Assembly: GCA_046349395.1 (NCBI GenBank)
Contig: JAXMCK010000004.1
Span: 496,001 to 560,000, forward strand
Source of the DNA: JAXMCK01 sp046349395
GTDB taxonomy: Bacteria; Pseudomonadota; Alphaproteobacteria; Geminicoccales; Geminicoccaceae
Direction: 5' to 3'
Length of the DNA stretch: 64,000 bases
Shown here one piece after another: positions 26,122 through 35,711 of the stretch (the stretch's first letter is position 1; each line of letters begins with the position of its first letter). The position numbers and the translations under genes were made by a program. The notes under the pieces were generated by a model. That model was not told the origin of the DNA. It did not search any database and worked only from the letters and a program-made list of their open reading frames with translations.

Positions 26122-27194
26122 CAGGCGAAGGTCTTGCGCGGGTCGTAGGCATCGCGGACGGCCTCGCCGACGAACACCAGGAGCGAGAGCAGCAGGCCGA
26201 CGACGAAGAAGCCGGTGAGGCCCAGCCAGGGCGCCTGGGGGTTCGCCTTCCCTTGGGAGAGAAGCTCGCCCAGCGACGGTGACCCGGGGGGCAGGCCGAA
26301 GCCAAGGAAGTCGAGCGAGGTCAGGGTCGTGATCGAGGCGCTGAGCGTGAAGGGGAGGAAGGTCAGCGTCGAGACCATGGCGTTGGGGAGAACGTGGCGG
26401 ACGATGATGGTGGCATCGCCGACGCCCAGCGCCCGCGCGGCACGGACGAAGTCGAGGTTGCGGGCGCGGAGGAACTCGGCGCGGACGAGGTCGACCAGCG
26501 TCTCCCAGCTGAACAGCAGCATGAGCAGGAGCAGCGTGACGAAGCCCGGGACGAACAGGCTCGACATGATGATGAGGAAATAGAGGACGGGCAGACCCGA
26601 CCAGATCTCCATGAAGCGCTGCATGCCGAGATCGACCCAGCCGCCGAAATAGCCCTGCACGGCCCCGGCGGCGATGCCGATGGCAGAACTCAACACGGTC
26701 AGGATGAGGCCGAACAGGACCGAGATGCGAAAGCCGTAGATGGCGCGCGCAAGCACGTCGCGCGCTTGGTCGTCGGTGCCCAAAAGGTTCTGCCAGGTGG
26801 GTGGCGAGGGTGCGCGCTCGATGCCGGTGACGACGGTATCGTAGGAGTAGGGGATCGGCGGCCAGACGATCCAGCCCTTCTCCTCGATCAGCGAGCGGAC
26901 CTCCGGATCGGCATAGTCGGCCTCGGTCTCGAAGATGCCGCCGAAGTCGGTCTCCGGATAGGCGACGAAGACAGGAAAGTAGAACTGGCCGTCGTAGCGG
27001 ACGAGGAGCGGCTTGTCGTTGGCGACGACCTCGGCGAACAGCGAGAGGACGAAGAGGACCGAGAAGACGAGGAAGGCCCAGTAGCCGCGCTTGTTGCGGC
27101 GGAACTGGTACCAGCGGCGCTGGGCCAAAGGCGACGGGTGCCAGCCGAACAGGACCGGCGAGGCGGCGGCGTCAACGGGCAGGGCCATGCTCAC
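26121..27194 (-). CDS. yejE: Peptide ABC transporter permease YejE
   Basis: A 357-residue inner-membrane permease. It has an N-terminal cytoplasmic segment with the OppC-type RFRRNKRGYWAF, one membrane helix, a periplasmic loop of about 90 residues carrying YETDFGGIF-like wording typical of YejE, then the BPD transmembrane domain with the EAA loop (FVRAARALGVGDATIIVRHVLPN). It overlaps yejB by 4 nt (ATGA). Confidence 0.93.
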   Translation of the reverse strand: MSMALPVDAAASPVLFGWHPSPLAQRRWYQFRRNKRGYWAFLVFSVLFVLSLFAEVVANDKPLLVRYDGQFYFPVFVAYPETDFGGIFETEADYADPEVRSLIEEKGWIVWPPIPYSYDTVVTGIERAPSPPTWQNLLGTDDQARDVLARAIYGFRISVLFGLILTVLSSAIGIAAGAVQGYFGGWVDLGMQRFMEIWSGLPVLYFLIIMSSLFVPGFVTLLLLMLLFSWETLVDLVRAEFLRARNLDFVRAARALGVGDATIIVRHVLPNAMVSTLTFLPFTLSASITTLTSLDFLGFGLPPGSPSLGELLSQGKANPQAPWLGLTGFFVVGLLLSLLVFVGEAVRDAYDPRKTFA

Positions 27195-28303
27195 GCGGCG
27201 CGGGCCTCGAAGTCGATCCGGGGATCGACGAACATGTAGGTGATGTCCGAGAGCAGCTTCAGCAGCAGGCCCATCAGCGTGAAGATGAACAGCGTGCCGA
27301 AGATCACGGGATAGTCGCGATTCAATGCGGCCTCGTAGCCGAGCAGGCCCATGCCATCGAGCGAGAAGATGATCTCGATCAGGAAGGCCCCGGTGAACAG
27401 CACCGAGATGAAGGCGGCAGGGAAGCCGGCGATGACGATCAGCATCGCGTTGCGGAAGACATGGCCGTAGAGGACCTGTCCCTCGTCGAGACCCTTTGCA
27501 CGGGCGGTGGTGACGTACTGCTTGTTGATCTCCTCGATGAAGCTGTTCTTGGTCAGCAGCGTCAGGGTGGCGAAGGAGCCGACGAGCAGCGAGGAGATCG
27601 GCAGCACCATGTGCCAGAGATAGTCGACGATGCGCTCGGGCCAGGAGAGGCTCCAGAAATTGTCGGAGACGAGGCCGCGGAGCGGAAAGATCTGGAGGTA
27701 GCTGCCGCCGGCGAAGAGCACGATCAGCAGCACGGCGAAGAGGAAGCTCGGAATGGCGTAGCCGACGACGATGACACCACTCGTCCAGACGTCGAATCGG
27801 GTGCCGTCGCGCACCGCCTTCCGGATGCCGAGCGGGATCGAGATCAGGTAAGTGAGCAGTGTCGTCCAGATGCCGAGCGAGATCGAAACCGGCATTTTCT
27901 CGACGATGAGATCGGTGACCTTGGCGCTGCGGAAGAAGCTCTCACCGAAGTCGAAGCGGACATAGTTGCCGAGCATCAGAACAAAGCGCTGCCAAGCCGG
28001 CTTGTCGAAGCCGTACATCTTCTCGAGCTGGGCGATGAAGCGAGGATCGAGGCCCTGGGCGCCCCGATAGCGGCTGTTGGCGGGAGCGCCGGCGTTGAAC
28101 GGCTCGTTGTTGCCGGCGGTGGGCGCGTCGCCCCCTCCCCCGGTGACGCGCTGGGTGGCACCGTCGCCGCGGCCGGAGAGAGTGGAGAGGACGCGCTCGA
28201 TCGGTCCGCCCGGCACGGCCTGGATGATGACGAAGTTGAGCAGCATGATGCCCAGCAGCGTGGGCACGATCAGCAAGAGCCGCCGGATGACGTAGGCCGT
28301 CAC
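27191..28303 (-). CDS. yejB: Peptide ABC transporter permease YejB
   Basis: A 370-residue OppB-type permease that begins at GTG (VTAYVIRRLLLIVPTLLGI), which gives the standard first membrane helix and leaves 10 nt after yejA; the frame continues upstream into yejA but without homology. The long periplasmic loop after helix 1 (about 30-95) has a Gly/Asn-rich insert (TGGGGDAPTAGNNEP). The EAA loop YVTTARAKGLDEGQVLYGHVFRN is intact. Confidence 0.93.
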   Translation of the reverse strand: MTAYVIRRLLLIVPTLLGIMLLNFVIIQAVPGGPIERVLSTLSGRGDGATQRVTGGGGDAPTAGNNEPFNAGAPANSRYRGAQGLDPRFIAQLEKMYGFDKPAWQRFVLMLGNYVRFDFGESFFRSAKVTDLIVEKMPVSISLGIWTTLLTYLISIPLGIRKAVRDGTRFDVWTSGVIVVGYAIPSFLFAVLLIVLFAGGSYLQIFPLRGLVSDNFWSLSWPERIVDYLWHMVLPISSLLVGSFATLTLLTKNSFIEEINKQYVTTARAKGLDEGQVLYGHVFRNAMLIVIAGFPAAFISVLFTGAFLIEIIFSLDGMGLLGYEAALNRDYPVIFGTLFIFTLMGLLLKLLSDITYMFVDPRIDFEARAA

Positions 28304-28313
28304 GGAATCGCTC

Positions 28314-30149
28314 TCAGCGCAGGCCCAGCGACTTCTTCTTGGCGTCGAGTGCTTCGAGCTTCGCCGGATCGATCCACCAGGCGAAGAGGTCGAGGCCGTA
28401 TTGCGGCAAGGCCGTGGGGCGGCCGAACTTGTCCCACTCGGCAACGCGGGTGACGCCGTTGTACCAGTGCGGGATGATGTAATAGTGCCAGGTCAGTACC
28501 CGGTCCAAGGCGCGGCAGGCGGCGATCAGCGCGTCGCGGTCGTGCGCCTGGATGATCCTGTCGATCAGCTCGTCGACGATCGGGTCCTTGATGCCGATAT
28601 AGTTGCTGCTGCCCTGCATGTCGGCAGCCTTGCTGCCCCAGAAGTTGCGCTGCTCGTTGCCCGGCGAGTTCGACTGGCCCCAGATATTGGTGATCATGTC
28701 GTAGTCGAAGGTCTCGAGCCGGCGCTCGTACTGGATGTCGTCGACCGTGCGCAGCGTCACCGTGATGCCGAGACGCTCCAGGTTCTTGGCGAAGGGGCCG
28801 GTGATGCGCTCGAACAGGCCGCCCTGGTCGAGGAGGATCTCGAAGGAAAGCGGCTGGCCCGTGGCCGTGTTGACGAGCTTGCCGCCCTTCACCTCGTAGC
28901 CCGCCTCCTTGAACAGCTTCACGGCTTCGCGGAGATTGTCGCGCAGATTGCCGGAGCCGTCGGTGACGGGCGGCTCGTAGGTCGGGCCGAAGACCTCGGG
29001 CGGTAGCTGGGCACGGTGCGGCTCCAGCAGGGCGAGTTCGGCGGGGCTGGGCGTGCCCTCGGCGGCGAGCTCGGTGTTGGCGAAGTAGCTCTTGGTCCGC
29101 ATGTAGGAGCCGTAGAAGAGCGTCTTGTTGGTCCACTCGAAGTCGAAGGCGTAGGCCAGCGCCTTCCTCACTTTCGGATCCTGGAACACCGGCCGGCGGA
29201 GATTGAAGACGTAGCCCTGCACGCCCCCGCCGCCGCTGGTCGGGATCTCCTCTTTCACGATGAGGCCGTTGGTCAGGGCGGGCCCGTCATAGCCCGTGGC
29301 CCAAAAACGCGAGCTGTTCTCCAGGCGCAGGTCGAACTGGCCGGCCTTGAACGCCTCCAACGCCACGGTCGGGTCGCGGAAATACTCGTAGCGGATCTCA
29401 TCGTAGTTGAAGCGTCCGACATTGACCGGGAGCTTCGCACCCCAGTAGTTCGGATCGCGCTCGTAGACGATGGAGCGACCGGCATCGATCCGCTTGATGC
29501 GGTAGGGGCCGCTGCCGAGCAGCGGCTCCAGCGTGGTCTGCTCGAAGTCCTTCCCGGCCCACCAGTGCTTGGGCAGCACCGTCAGCTGGCCGAGGATCAA
29601 AGGCAGTTCGCGGTTGCTCTTGCCGTCGAAGGTGAAGCGGACCGTCCGCTCGTCCGTCGTCTCGACCTTGGTCACGTCGGCATAGTAGGCCCGGTAGAAG
29701 GGAGCACCCTTGTCGCGCAGCGTCTCGAAGGTCCAGACGACGTCCTCGGCCGTGACAGGCTGGCCGTCGGCCCAGCGCGCCTCGGGGCGCAGCCTGAACT
29801 CGACCCAGGAGCGGTCCTCGGGCGTGCGGATGGACTCGGCCAGCAGGCCGTACTCGGTGAACGGCTCGTCCTGCGACTGCTCGGTCAACGTGTCGAAGAT
29901 GAGGCTGGTGCCGGTGACGGCGGCACCCTTGATGATGAACGGATTGGTGTTGTCGAAGGTGCCGATCGCCGCCAATGCGAGCGAGCCGCCCTTCGGTGCG
30001 CCGGGATCGGTGTAGGGGAAGTGGGTGAAGTCGGGCGGCAGGGCCGGCGTGCCGTGCATCGCGAGGCCAGGCGCGAACTCCTGGGCTTCGGCTAGGCCGA
30101 CGCCGAGCGTCAGGCACAAGATGGACGCGAGGCGCTGCCAGAGCTTCAT
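28314..30149 (-). CDS. yejA: Peptide ABC transporter substrate-binding protein YejA
   Basis: A 611-residue periplasmic solute-binding protein of family 5. The signal peptide MKLWQRLASILCLTLGVGLAEA is followed by the mature domain with DFTHFPYTDPGAPKGGSLALAAIGTFDNTNPF, a block diagnostic for YejA, and the family core ARWADGQPVTAEDVVWTFE. It delivers peptides to YejB/E. The start was fixed at the ATG opening this signal peptide; 113 further upstream codons in frame do not look coding. The P1 peptidase gene ends 37 nt upstream, so it is probably in one transcript with the two peptidases. Confidence 0.94.
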   Translation of the reverse strand: MKLWQRLASILCLTLGVGLAEAQEFAPGLAMHGTPALPPDFTHFPYTDPGAPKGGSLALAAIGTFDNTNPFIIKGAAVTGTSLIFDTLTEQSQDEPFTEYGLLAESIRTPEDRSWVEFRLRPEARWADGQPVTAEDVVWTFETLRDKGAPFYRAYYADVTKVETTDERTVRFTFDGKSNRELPLILGQLTVLPKHWWAGKDFEQTTLEPLLGSGPYRIKRIDAGRSIVYERDPNYWGAKLPVNVGRFNYDEIRYEYFRDPTVALEAFKAGQFDLRLENSSRFWATGYDGPALTNGLIVKEEIPTSGGGGVQGYVFNLRRPVFQDPKVRKALAYAFDFEWTNKTLFYGSYMRTKSYFANTELAAEGTPSPAELALLEPHRAQLPPEVFGPTYEPPVTDGSGNLRDNLREAVKLFKEAGYEVKGGKLVNTATGQPLSFEILLDQGGLFERITGPFAKNLERLGITVTLRTVDDIQYERRLETFDYDMITNIWGQSNSPGNEQRNFWGSKAADMQGSSNYIGIKDPIVDELIDRIIQAHDRDALIAACRALDRVLTWHYYIIPHWYNGVTRVAEWDKFGRPTALPQYGLDLFAWWIDPAKLEALDAKKKSLGLR

Positions 30150-30186
30150 GCGCGATCCCGTGAACTGCGAGGTGTGCGGGCGGAAG

Positions 30187-31212
30187 CTAGTCGCCAGAAC
30201 CCGGTTTGGACAGGGTGCCCGCCGCGCGCCGGCTACGGTACGACACGATCTCGCCCAGATCGTCGGCCGCGTAGACCCCACGCATGACGGCACGGGCCAT
30301 GACGTCGGCGGCGATGGCGCCGAGACGGACCATGGCGTCGTCCTTCGCCGGCAGCGGGACATGGCCGGTGGCAAGGGCGAAGACGGTGTCGCCGTCGTAG
30401 AGGGTGTGAATGGGACGGATGGCGTAGGCGAGGCCGTCCTGGCCGGCGACGGCGAGGCGCTGCAGGTGGGTGCGGTCGAGGGCGGCATCCGTCGCGATCA
30501 CGCCGAGGGTGGTGTTCATGGCGATGCCGCGCTTGGTCTCCAGGCGGTGGCCGGTGGCGGCGTCGGGCGGCAGCTGGCCGCCGGCCTCCTCGCCCTGCTC
30601 CAGGTGCCAGGCCCACATGCTGGACGTGCCGGGGACGGTGACCGAGCCGACGGAGTTGACGATCACCAAGGCTCCGATGGTGATGCCGCTCGACGAGTCA
30701 TAGGCGGAGGCGGTGCCGAGGCCGCCCTTCACCTGGCCGGACATGGCGCCGTAGCCGGCACCGGAATTTCCGAGGGCGACCTCGTGGCCGGCCGCGTCGG
30801 CGGCCCGGCAGGCTAGGTCGCGGTAGGGCGGAGCCTCGCCCCAGTCCTTGTCGCCGCCATTGACGAGGTCGAACAGGATGGCACCGGCGACGACCGGTAC
30901 GACGGGACCCCAGTCGCCGAAGCCACGGCCGCGGGCTGCCAGCCAGTTGGTGAGGCCGCAGGCGGCTTCGAGGCCGAAAGCGGAGCCGCCGGCGAGGACG
31001 AGGCCGTGGACGGCGTCGACGAGGCCGCCGGGTGCGAGTGCCGTCGTGTTGATGGTGCCGGGAGCGCCGCCGCGCACGTCGACGGCGGCGGTGACCGCGA
31101 CCGCCTCGGGCAGGATGACGGTGACCCCGGTACGGACGCTGGCGTCTGCCGCGTTGCCGACGAGGAGGCCCCTGACGTCGGTCAGCGCGTTGCGGGGCCC
31201 TGGGACGATCAC
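30187..31212 (-). CDS. P1 family peptidase, DmpA-like (Thr nucleophile type)
   Basis: A 341-residue N-terminal-nucleophile hydrolase. GPRNALTDVRGLLVGNA at the start, LAGGSAFGLEAACG near 73-86, GNSGAGYGAMSGQVKGGLGTAS, and AMNTTLGVIATDA near 231-243 place it in the P1 family; self-cleavage is expected before Thr234 or Thr235, where the paralogue at 627-1742 has Ser. Such enzymes remove N-terminal residues, often with unusual stereochemistry or beta-linkage. It overlaps the M20 gene by 4 nt and precedes the yej transporter, which suggests that it processes imported peptides. Confidence 0.88.
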   Translation of the reverse strand: MIVPGPRNALTDVRGLLVGNAADASVRTGVTVILPEAVAVTAAVDVRGGAPGTINTTALAPGGLVDAVHGLVLAGGSAFGLEAACGLTNWLAARGRGFGDWGPVVPVVAGAILFDLVNGGDKDWGEAPPYRDLACRAADAAGHEVALGNSGAGYGAMSGQVKGGLGTASAYDSSSGITIGALVIVNSVGSVTVPGTSSMWAWHLEQGEEAGGQLPPDAATGHRLETKRGIAMNTTLGVIATDAALDRTHLQRLAVAGQDGLAYAIRPIHTLYDGDTVFALATGHVPLPAKDDAMVRLGAIAADVMARAVMRGVYAADDLGEIVSYRSRRAAGTLSKPGSGD

Positions 31213-32477
31213 GCCCGGCCCGTCAAGAGGCGGTGCGTGGTGAGCGCCATCACCTTGGCCGAGGTGACGAGGTCGACGATGGCGACGAACTCGTCCGGCT
31301 GGTGGGCGAGGTCGAGGATGCCCGGGCCGTAGGCCACGCAGTCGTGGAGATGGCCGATGCGGGCGATGTGCTTCTGGTCGTAGGTGCCGGGCGAGCAGAT
31401 GAAAGACGCCTCGCGGCCCAGCACGTCGCGGATCGCGGCCGCCACCGAGCGCGGGACGGGATCGTTGGCGTCGGCCAGGACCGGGTGGACCTCCATCAGG
31501 TCGCGGATGGCATAAGCGAAGCCGTCGCGGTGGGCCTTCAGCCGGTCGAGCAGGGCCACGACCTCGGACTTCACCTCGGTGAGGTCCTCCTCGATCAGGA
31601 AGCGGCGGTCGATGACGAGGCGACAGGAATCCGGGACGCAGGGGCTGGGCAGGCCCTCATAGCCCTCGGCTTGACCGCCATGGACGGAGTTGAGGTTGAG
31701 GGTCGAGGCGCGGGCGCCTTCCGGGGCAACCGGCATGCGGGTGCGGCGCTGGGCCAGGCGCGGCCAGAGCTCGTTCTCGAAGGCGTCGATGACCGCACCC
31801 ATGTGGCGGACGGCACAGTCGCCGAGGAAGGGCATCGAGCCGTGGGCGATCCGGCCCTTGGTCTCGATCTCGGCCCACCACACGCCACGATGGCCGATGC
31901 AGACACGATCGACGTTCAGGGGCTCCGGAATGATGACGTGGTCGACGCGGGGGCGGCTGAAATAGCCGCGCTGCGCCAGCCAGGCGACGCCGCCGAAGCC
32001 GCCCGACTCCTCGTCGACGGTGCCCGAGATCTCGATCGTACCGGGCAGGTCCGGCATTACGTCGAGGAGCGTCTCGACGGCGACGACCGAGGCGGCGATG
32101 CCCCCCTTCATGTCGCAGGTGCCGCGGCCGAAGACCTTGCCGTCCTTCACCACGCCGGCGAACGGGTCGACCGTCCAGCCATGGCCGACCTCGACGACGT
32201 CGATATGGCCGTTGAAGTGGACGCAGGGGCCGGGCCGGCCGCTCTCGCGCCGCGCGATCACGTTGAGCCGCGGGTAGCGGTCGGTGTCGCCGATGGTGCC
32301 CTCGGCGCGCAGGTAGGCGACCTCGAACCCGGACCGCCGCAGGCGCTCGCCGAGGAGGCGCGCACAGTCGGCATAGGCCTCGCCCGGCGGATTGATCGTT
32401 GGTACGGCGACGAGATCGCGCGTCAGCGCCACCATCTCGTCCTGCCTGTCGTCGAGGCGGGAAAGCACGCGGTCCAT
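31209..32477 (-). CDS. M20 family metallopeptidase (ArgE/DapE-like deacylase)
   Basis: A 422-residue di-zinc hydrolase. The metal and catalytic residues are readable in HFNGHIDVV (first His and catalytic Asp), GRGTCDMKGG (bridging Asp), DEESGG (catalytic and ligand Glu), PEPLNV and AHQPDEF (last His). The family hydrolyses amide bonds of N-acyl amino acids or dipeptides; the annotation acetylornithine deacetylase is common but not justified here, because no arginine genes are nearby. First gene of the six-gene run through yejF, so a dipeptide or acyl-amino-acid substrate delivered by the transporter is the likely one. ATG start. Confidence 0.88.
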   Translation of the reverse strand: MDRVLSRLDDRQDEMVALTRDLVAVPTINPPGEAYADCARLLGERLRRSGFEVAYLRAEGTIGDTDRYPRLNVIARRESGRPGPCVHFNGHIDVVEVGHGWTVDPFAGVVKDGKVFGRGTCDMKGGIAASVVAVETLLDVMPDLPGTIEISGTVDEESGGFGGVAWLAQRGYFSRPRVDHVIIPEPLNVDRVCIGHRGVWWAEIETKGRIAHGSMPFLGDCAVRHMGAVIDAFENELWPRLAQRRTRMPVAPEGARASTLNLNSVHGGQAEGYEGLPSPCVPDSCRLVIDRRFLIEEDLTEVKSEVVALLDRLKAHRDGFAYAIRDLMEVHPVLADANDPVPRSVAAAIRDVLGREASFICSPGTYDQKHIARIGHLHDCVAYGPGILDLAHQPDEFVAIVDLVTSAKVMALTTHRLLTGRA

Positions 32478-32523
32478 GACGGGACGCTAGGAGGGCGCCC
32501 GCTGCCGGTCAAACGGTGCGGGC

Positions 32524-34683
32524 TCAGCCGTCGTCCGGGTCGCTGTCGCCGGCGAGCGCCAGATGCGCCGCGCCCGCTGCAACAGCCGGTGCGGGGCCAC
32601 TGGCGACGGTGACGGTTGGGGTGGCGAACTCGATGCCGTTCTGCTCGAACTCGTCCTTGAGGCGCGCATAGGCGCGGCGGCGGATGACGAACTGCTCGCC
32701 GGGCTTGGTCATCATCTTGAGCCGCAGGACGATGGCGTAGTCGCCGAACTGCTCCACACCCTGCAGCTTCAAGGGCTGCAGGATCTTGTCCTTGAACTCT
32801 TCTTCGACGGCCAGTTCCTTGCCGACCTGCTTCACGATCTTCTTCACGAGCGTCAGGTCGGTGTCGTAGACGACGCTGATCGAGATCTTGTCGATGACCC
32901 AGTCGCGGCTCATGTTCTGGATCGCACCCAGCTCGCCGAAGGGAACCGTGAAGAGCGGGCCGCGATGGTGGCGGAGCTTCACCGAGCGGAGCGAGAAGGA
33001 CTCGACCGTTCCCTTATAGGAACCGGACTGGACGTACTCGCCAACCCGAAAGGCGTCGTCGAGGAGATAGAACATGCCGGCGATGACGTCCTTCACCAGC
33101 GTCTGGGCGCCGAAGCCGACGGCGACACCGACCACACCGGCACCTGCGAGCAGCGGGGCGATCTGCACGCCGAGGGAGGCCAGTGCGATCAGGCCGGCGA
33201 TGGCGACGACGAGCACGAAGAGCACGTTGCGCATGATCGGCAGGAGCGTGCGCAGGCGCGCCCGGCGCTGGGTCTCCTCGTCGGTCTCGCCGGGCTGGGC
33301 GGCGTTGTGCATGGTGCGGTCGATGGCGGTCTTCGCCACGTGCCAGAACACGTCGGCCACCATGATGACGATCAGGGCCTGCAGGCCGGCACGGAAGAGA
33401 CGCGCGGACAGACTGTCGCCACCGGTGAGGGCTGCGATGTCGAGGCCCCAGAGGCGGGCCAGCGCCCAGGCGGCCCAGACTACGAGCAGCGCGGCACCGC
33501 CACGGTCGAGAAGGGCCGCCAGCACGCTGGGCGGGCCGGCGGGGAGGTGCTCGGTGCCGGCCGGGCGCAGCAGGTTGTCGACGATCAGGCGGACGGTCCA
33601 GACGGCGACGGGCAGGCCGCCAAGGATGGCAAGCGTGCCGACGAACTTGTGGGCACCCAGGATGTAGAGGACCGAGATCAGGACGATGATCACCGTCGCG
33701 GCGATGGGGAGGTAGTCGTCCCAGCCCCAGGTGCGCTCCGCCTCGGCGATCTCGGCGGCGGTGGCACGCCAGGCCCGGATGTGCGGCTGCAACTGCCAGA
33801 CGAAGACGATGAGCAGCGCTGCGACGGTCAGGACGGCAGCGTCGAGCATGAAGTCGAGGACGACGGCCGAGATGCCGAGTTCGCCGCCGATCTGCAGGAG
33901 GGTCCAGGTCAGGACAATGGCGACGGCCAGGATATTGACCCAGCGGTGGACGAGATCGGCCGTGGCGTCGCTGACGGGAATCACTCGGAGTTGCGGCCTC
34001 GCCGGTGAGAACAGCAGCCGGGAGGTGATGAAGGCGAGCTGCATCCAGAGGATGGCGAAGAAGCCGATGAGGCCGATCGGCCGTGCGGACAGTGCCGGGC
34101 CAAGGGCGGCGAAGCTGGCGAGGGCACCGATCGCGAAGGCGAGGACGGCACCGACTGCCAGTACGATCCGCGCGCTCAGCGCCCCGACCCGGGCCGCCAC
34201 GGTCTTCCGCTCGCCGTCCAGCACCTGGCGCCGGATCGGACGCGTCCAGCGCAGGAAGAGGTACTGGGCACCGGCGCCGATGGCCGAGTAGAGGGCCAGC
34301 AGCAGGCCGGTCTCGGCCAGACCGCCGACGCCGATCTCGTCCTGCAGGGTCGAGGCCGCCCGCACCAGCTCGCCCGGCAGGCGGGGTGCCGCATCGGCGA
34401 GATCGGCGAGCCGCATGCGGGCCCCGGTGATCTGGCCGGCGACGGCGTCCGTGAGACTGACGGGTGCCGTCGAGTCCGGGGCTTCCGAGGTCGCTTCGGG
34501 CTCGTCGTCGAGCTGACCCTTCAGCCAGGCGCGAAACGCCGGATCGTCGAGCAACTCGGCGAAGGCACGGGCGGACGCGGGAGTGGCGTCCGGCTCGGCG
34601 GCGGCGACGCCATGGCCCATGGCCAGGAGAAGCCACAGGACGAGCCCACCGTTCCAGCAGGCTCGTGCGAACCGGACCCACAT
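32524..34683 (-). CDS. MscS-family mechanosensitive channel, large type
   Basis: A 719-residue membrane protein. The start MWVRFARACWN is preceded by GGTGGGGGG and leads straight into a signal peptide (ends AAA-EPD); a periplasmic domain of about 110 residues and roughly ten membrane helices follow. The pore helix and cap have the MscS pattern: LLAGAGVVGVAVGFGAQTLVKDVIAGMFYLLDDAFRVGEYV, then the beta domain (SFSLRSVKLRH, VPFGELGAIQNMSRDW) and the C-terminal alpha/beta part. It is expected to open on membrane tension during hypo-osmotic shock. Single gene, facing away from the hydratase gene. Confidence 0.9.
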   Translation of the reverse strand: MWVRFARACWNGGLVLWLLLAMGHGVAAAEPDATPASARAFAELLDDPAFRAWLKGQLDDEPEATSEAPDSTAPVSLTDAVAGQITGARMRLADLADAAPRLPGELVRAASTLQDEIGVGGLAETGLLLALYSAIGAGAQYLFLRWTRPIRRQVLDGERKTVAARVGALSARIVLAVGAVLAFAIGALASFAALGPALSARPIGLIGFFAILWMQLAFITSRLLFSPARPQLRVIPVSDATADLVHRWVNILAVAIVLTWTLLQIGGELGISAVVLDFMLDAAVLTVAALLIVFVWQLQPHIRAWRATAAEIAEAERTWGWDDYLPIAATVIIVLISVLYILGAHKFVGTLAILGGLPVAVWTVRLIVDNLLRPAGTEHLPAGPPSVLAALLDRGGAALLVVWAAWALARLWGLDIAALTGGDSLSARLFRAGLQALIVIMVADVFWHVAKTAIDRTMHNAAQPGETDEETQRRARLRTLLPIMRNVLFVLVVAIAGLIALASLGVQIAPLLAGAGVVGVAVGFGAQTLVKDVIAGMFYLLDDAFRVGEYVQSGSYKGTVESFSLRSVKLRHHRGPLFTVPFGELGAIQNMSRDWVIDKISISVVYDTDLTLVKKIVKQVGKELAVEEEFKDKILQPLKLQGVEQFGDYAIVLRLKMMTKPGEQFVIRRRAYARLKDEFEQNGIEFATPTVTVASGPAPAVAAGAAHLALAGDSDPDDG

Positions 34684-34856
34684 GCGCCGAGCCCCCCACC
34701 ATACCACCGGCAATCCTTGCGCACGCTTCCCACAAGGTGAAAGATGGAATTTCGCCATCGCGCCAACGGGTTCCTGGTTGCGGCGGGAAAGCCGCAGCAG
34801 CCGATGCCCGGCAAAGCGTGCTAGAAGGCGCCAACAATAAGCTCGGGAGGCGAAAC

Positions 34857-35648
34857 TTGCGGAACGACCAACTGGCCGAGGCGGCAGCACGCGTGATCTC
34901 CGCGCGGCTCGGCGGCCATAAGCTGCAGCGCCTGCCCGAGGAGCTGGGCGTCCGCGGACTCGAGGATGCCTACGCCGTGCAGCTTGCCGCGAATGCCGAG
35001 CTGGAAGCAGCTCTGGGTCCCCGCGTCGGCCACAAGATAGGCGGCACCACCGAGAGCATGCGGAAGTACCTGAACGTGCCGGAGCCGCTGGGCGGCGAAA
35101 CGTTCAAGAAGGGCCTGCTGCAGGATGGGGCCACGCTGCGGATCGCCGACTATCGGCGGCCAGGAGTCGAGACCGAGATCGCGGTCAGGATGGCGAAGCC
35201 CCTGCCCTCGCGTCCGGACCCCTATACGCGTGAGGAGGTCGTGGCCGCGATCGGTGCCCTGATGCCGGCGATCGAGCTGGTCGACGACCGTTACGAGGAG
35301 TTCGCCAAGATCGGGGCGGCCACGATCATCGCCGACAACGCCTTCAACGCCGCCAACATCGTCGGCACGGAGCGGACGGACTGGCAGGCACTCGACCTGC
35401 CGAAGCTGCGCGCCTGGACCTACAAGAACGGGGCACTCGTCGGCGAGGGAACGGCCGATGCGCTCTACGGCGACCCGATCGAGGCGCTCCGCTGGCTCGC
35501 CAACCGCCTCTCGAGCCTCGGCCGCGGGCTGGAGGCAGGCACCTTCGTCAGTCTCGGCAGCATCACGGCGGTGCAGTGGGTGGATGAGCCGGCGCGCTAC
35601 CGGATCGAGGTCGAAGGCCTGGGGTCGCTGGAAGTCGCCTATGCGTGA
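34857..35648 (+). CDS. 2-keto-4-pentenoate hydratase-like protein (FAH superfamily)
   Basis: A 263-residue protein that I start at TTG 34857 because GGGAGG lies at ideal spacing (6 nt) and the sequence becomes family-like from there. Features: GHKIGGTTES near 60, the ExE metal-binding pair in VETEIAVRMAKPL, PAIELVDDRY, and DNAFNAANIVG. The family (MhpD, XylJ, HpaH) hydrates 2-oxo-4-enoic acids in meta-cleavage pathways or acts as a related decarboxylase. No other aromatic degradation genes lie nearby, so the substrate is open. Confidence 0.85.
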   Translation: MRNDQLAEAAARVISARLGGHKLQRLPEELGVRGLEDAYAVQLAANAELEAALGPRVGHKIGGTTESMRKYLNVPEPLGGETFKKGLLQDGATLRIADYRRPGVETEIAVRMAKPLPSRPDPYTREEVVAAIGALMPAIELVDDRYEEFAKIGAATIIADNAFNAANIVGTERTDWQALDLPKLRAWTYKNGALVGEGTADALYGDPIEALRWLANRLSSLGRGLEAGTFVSLGSITAVQWVDEPARYRIEVEGLGSLEVAYA

Positions 35649-35711
35649 GGTCGCTGGAGACTCGGCACGACCCGCCTAGCTTACGCCCGAGCGGAACGAC
35701 GGAGTTTAGCG

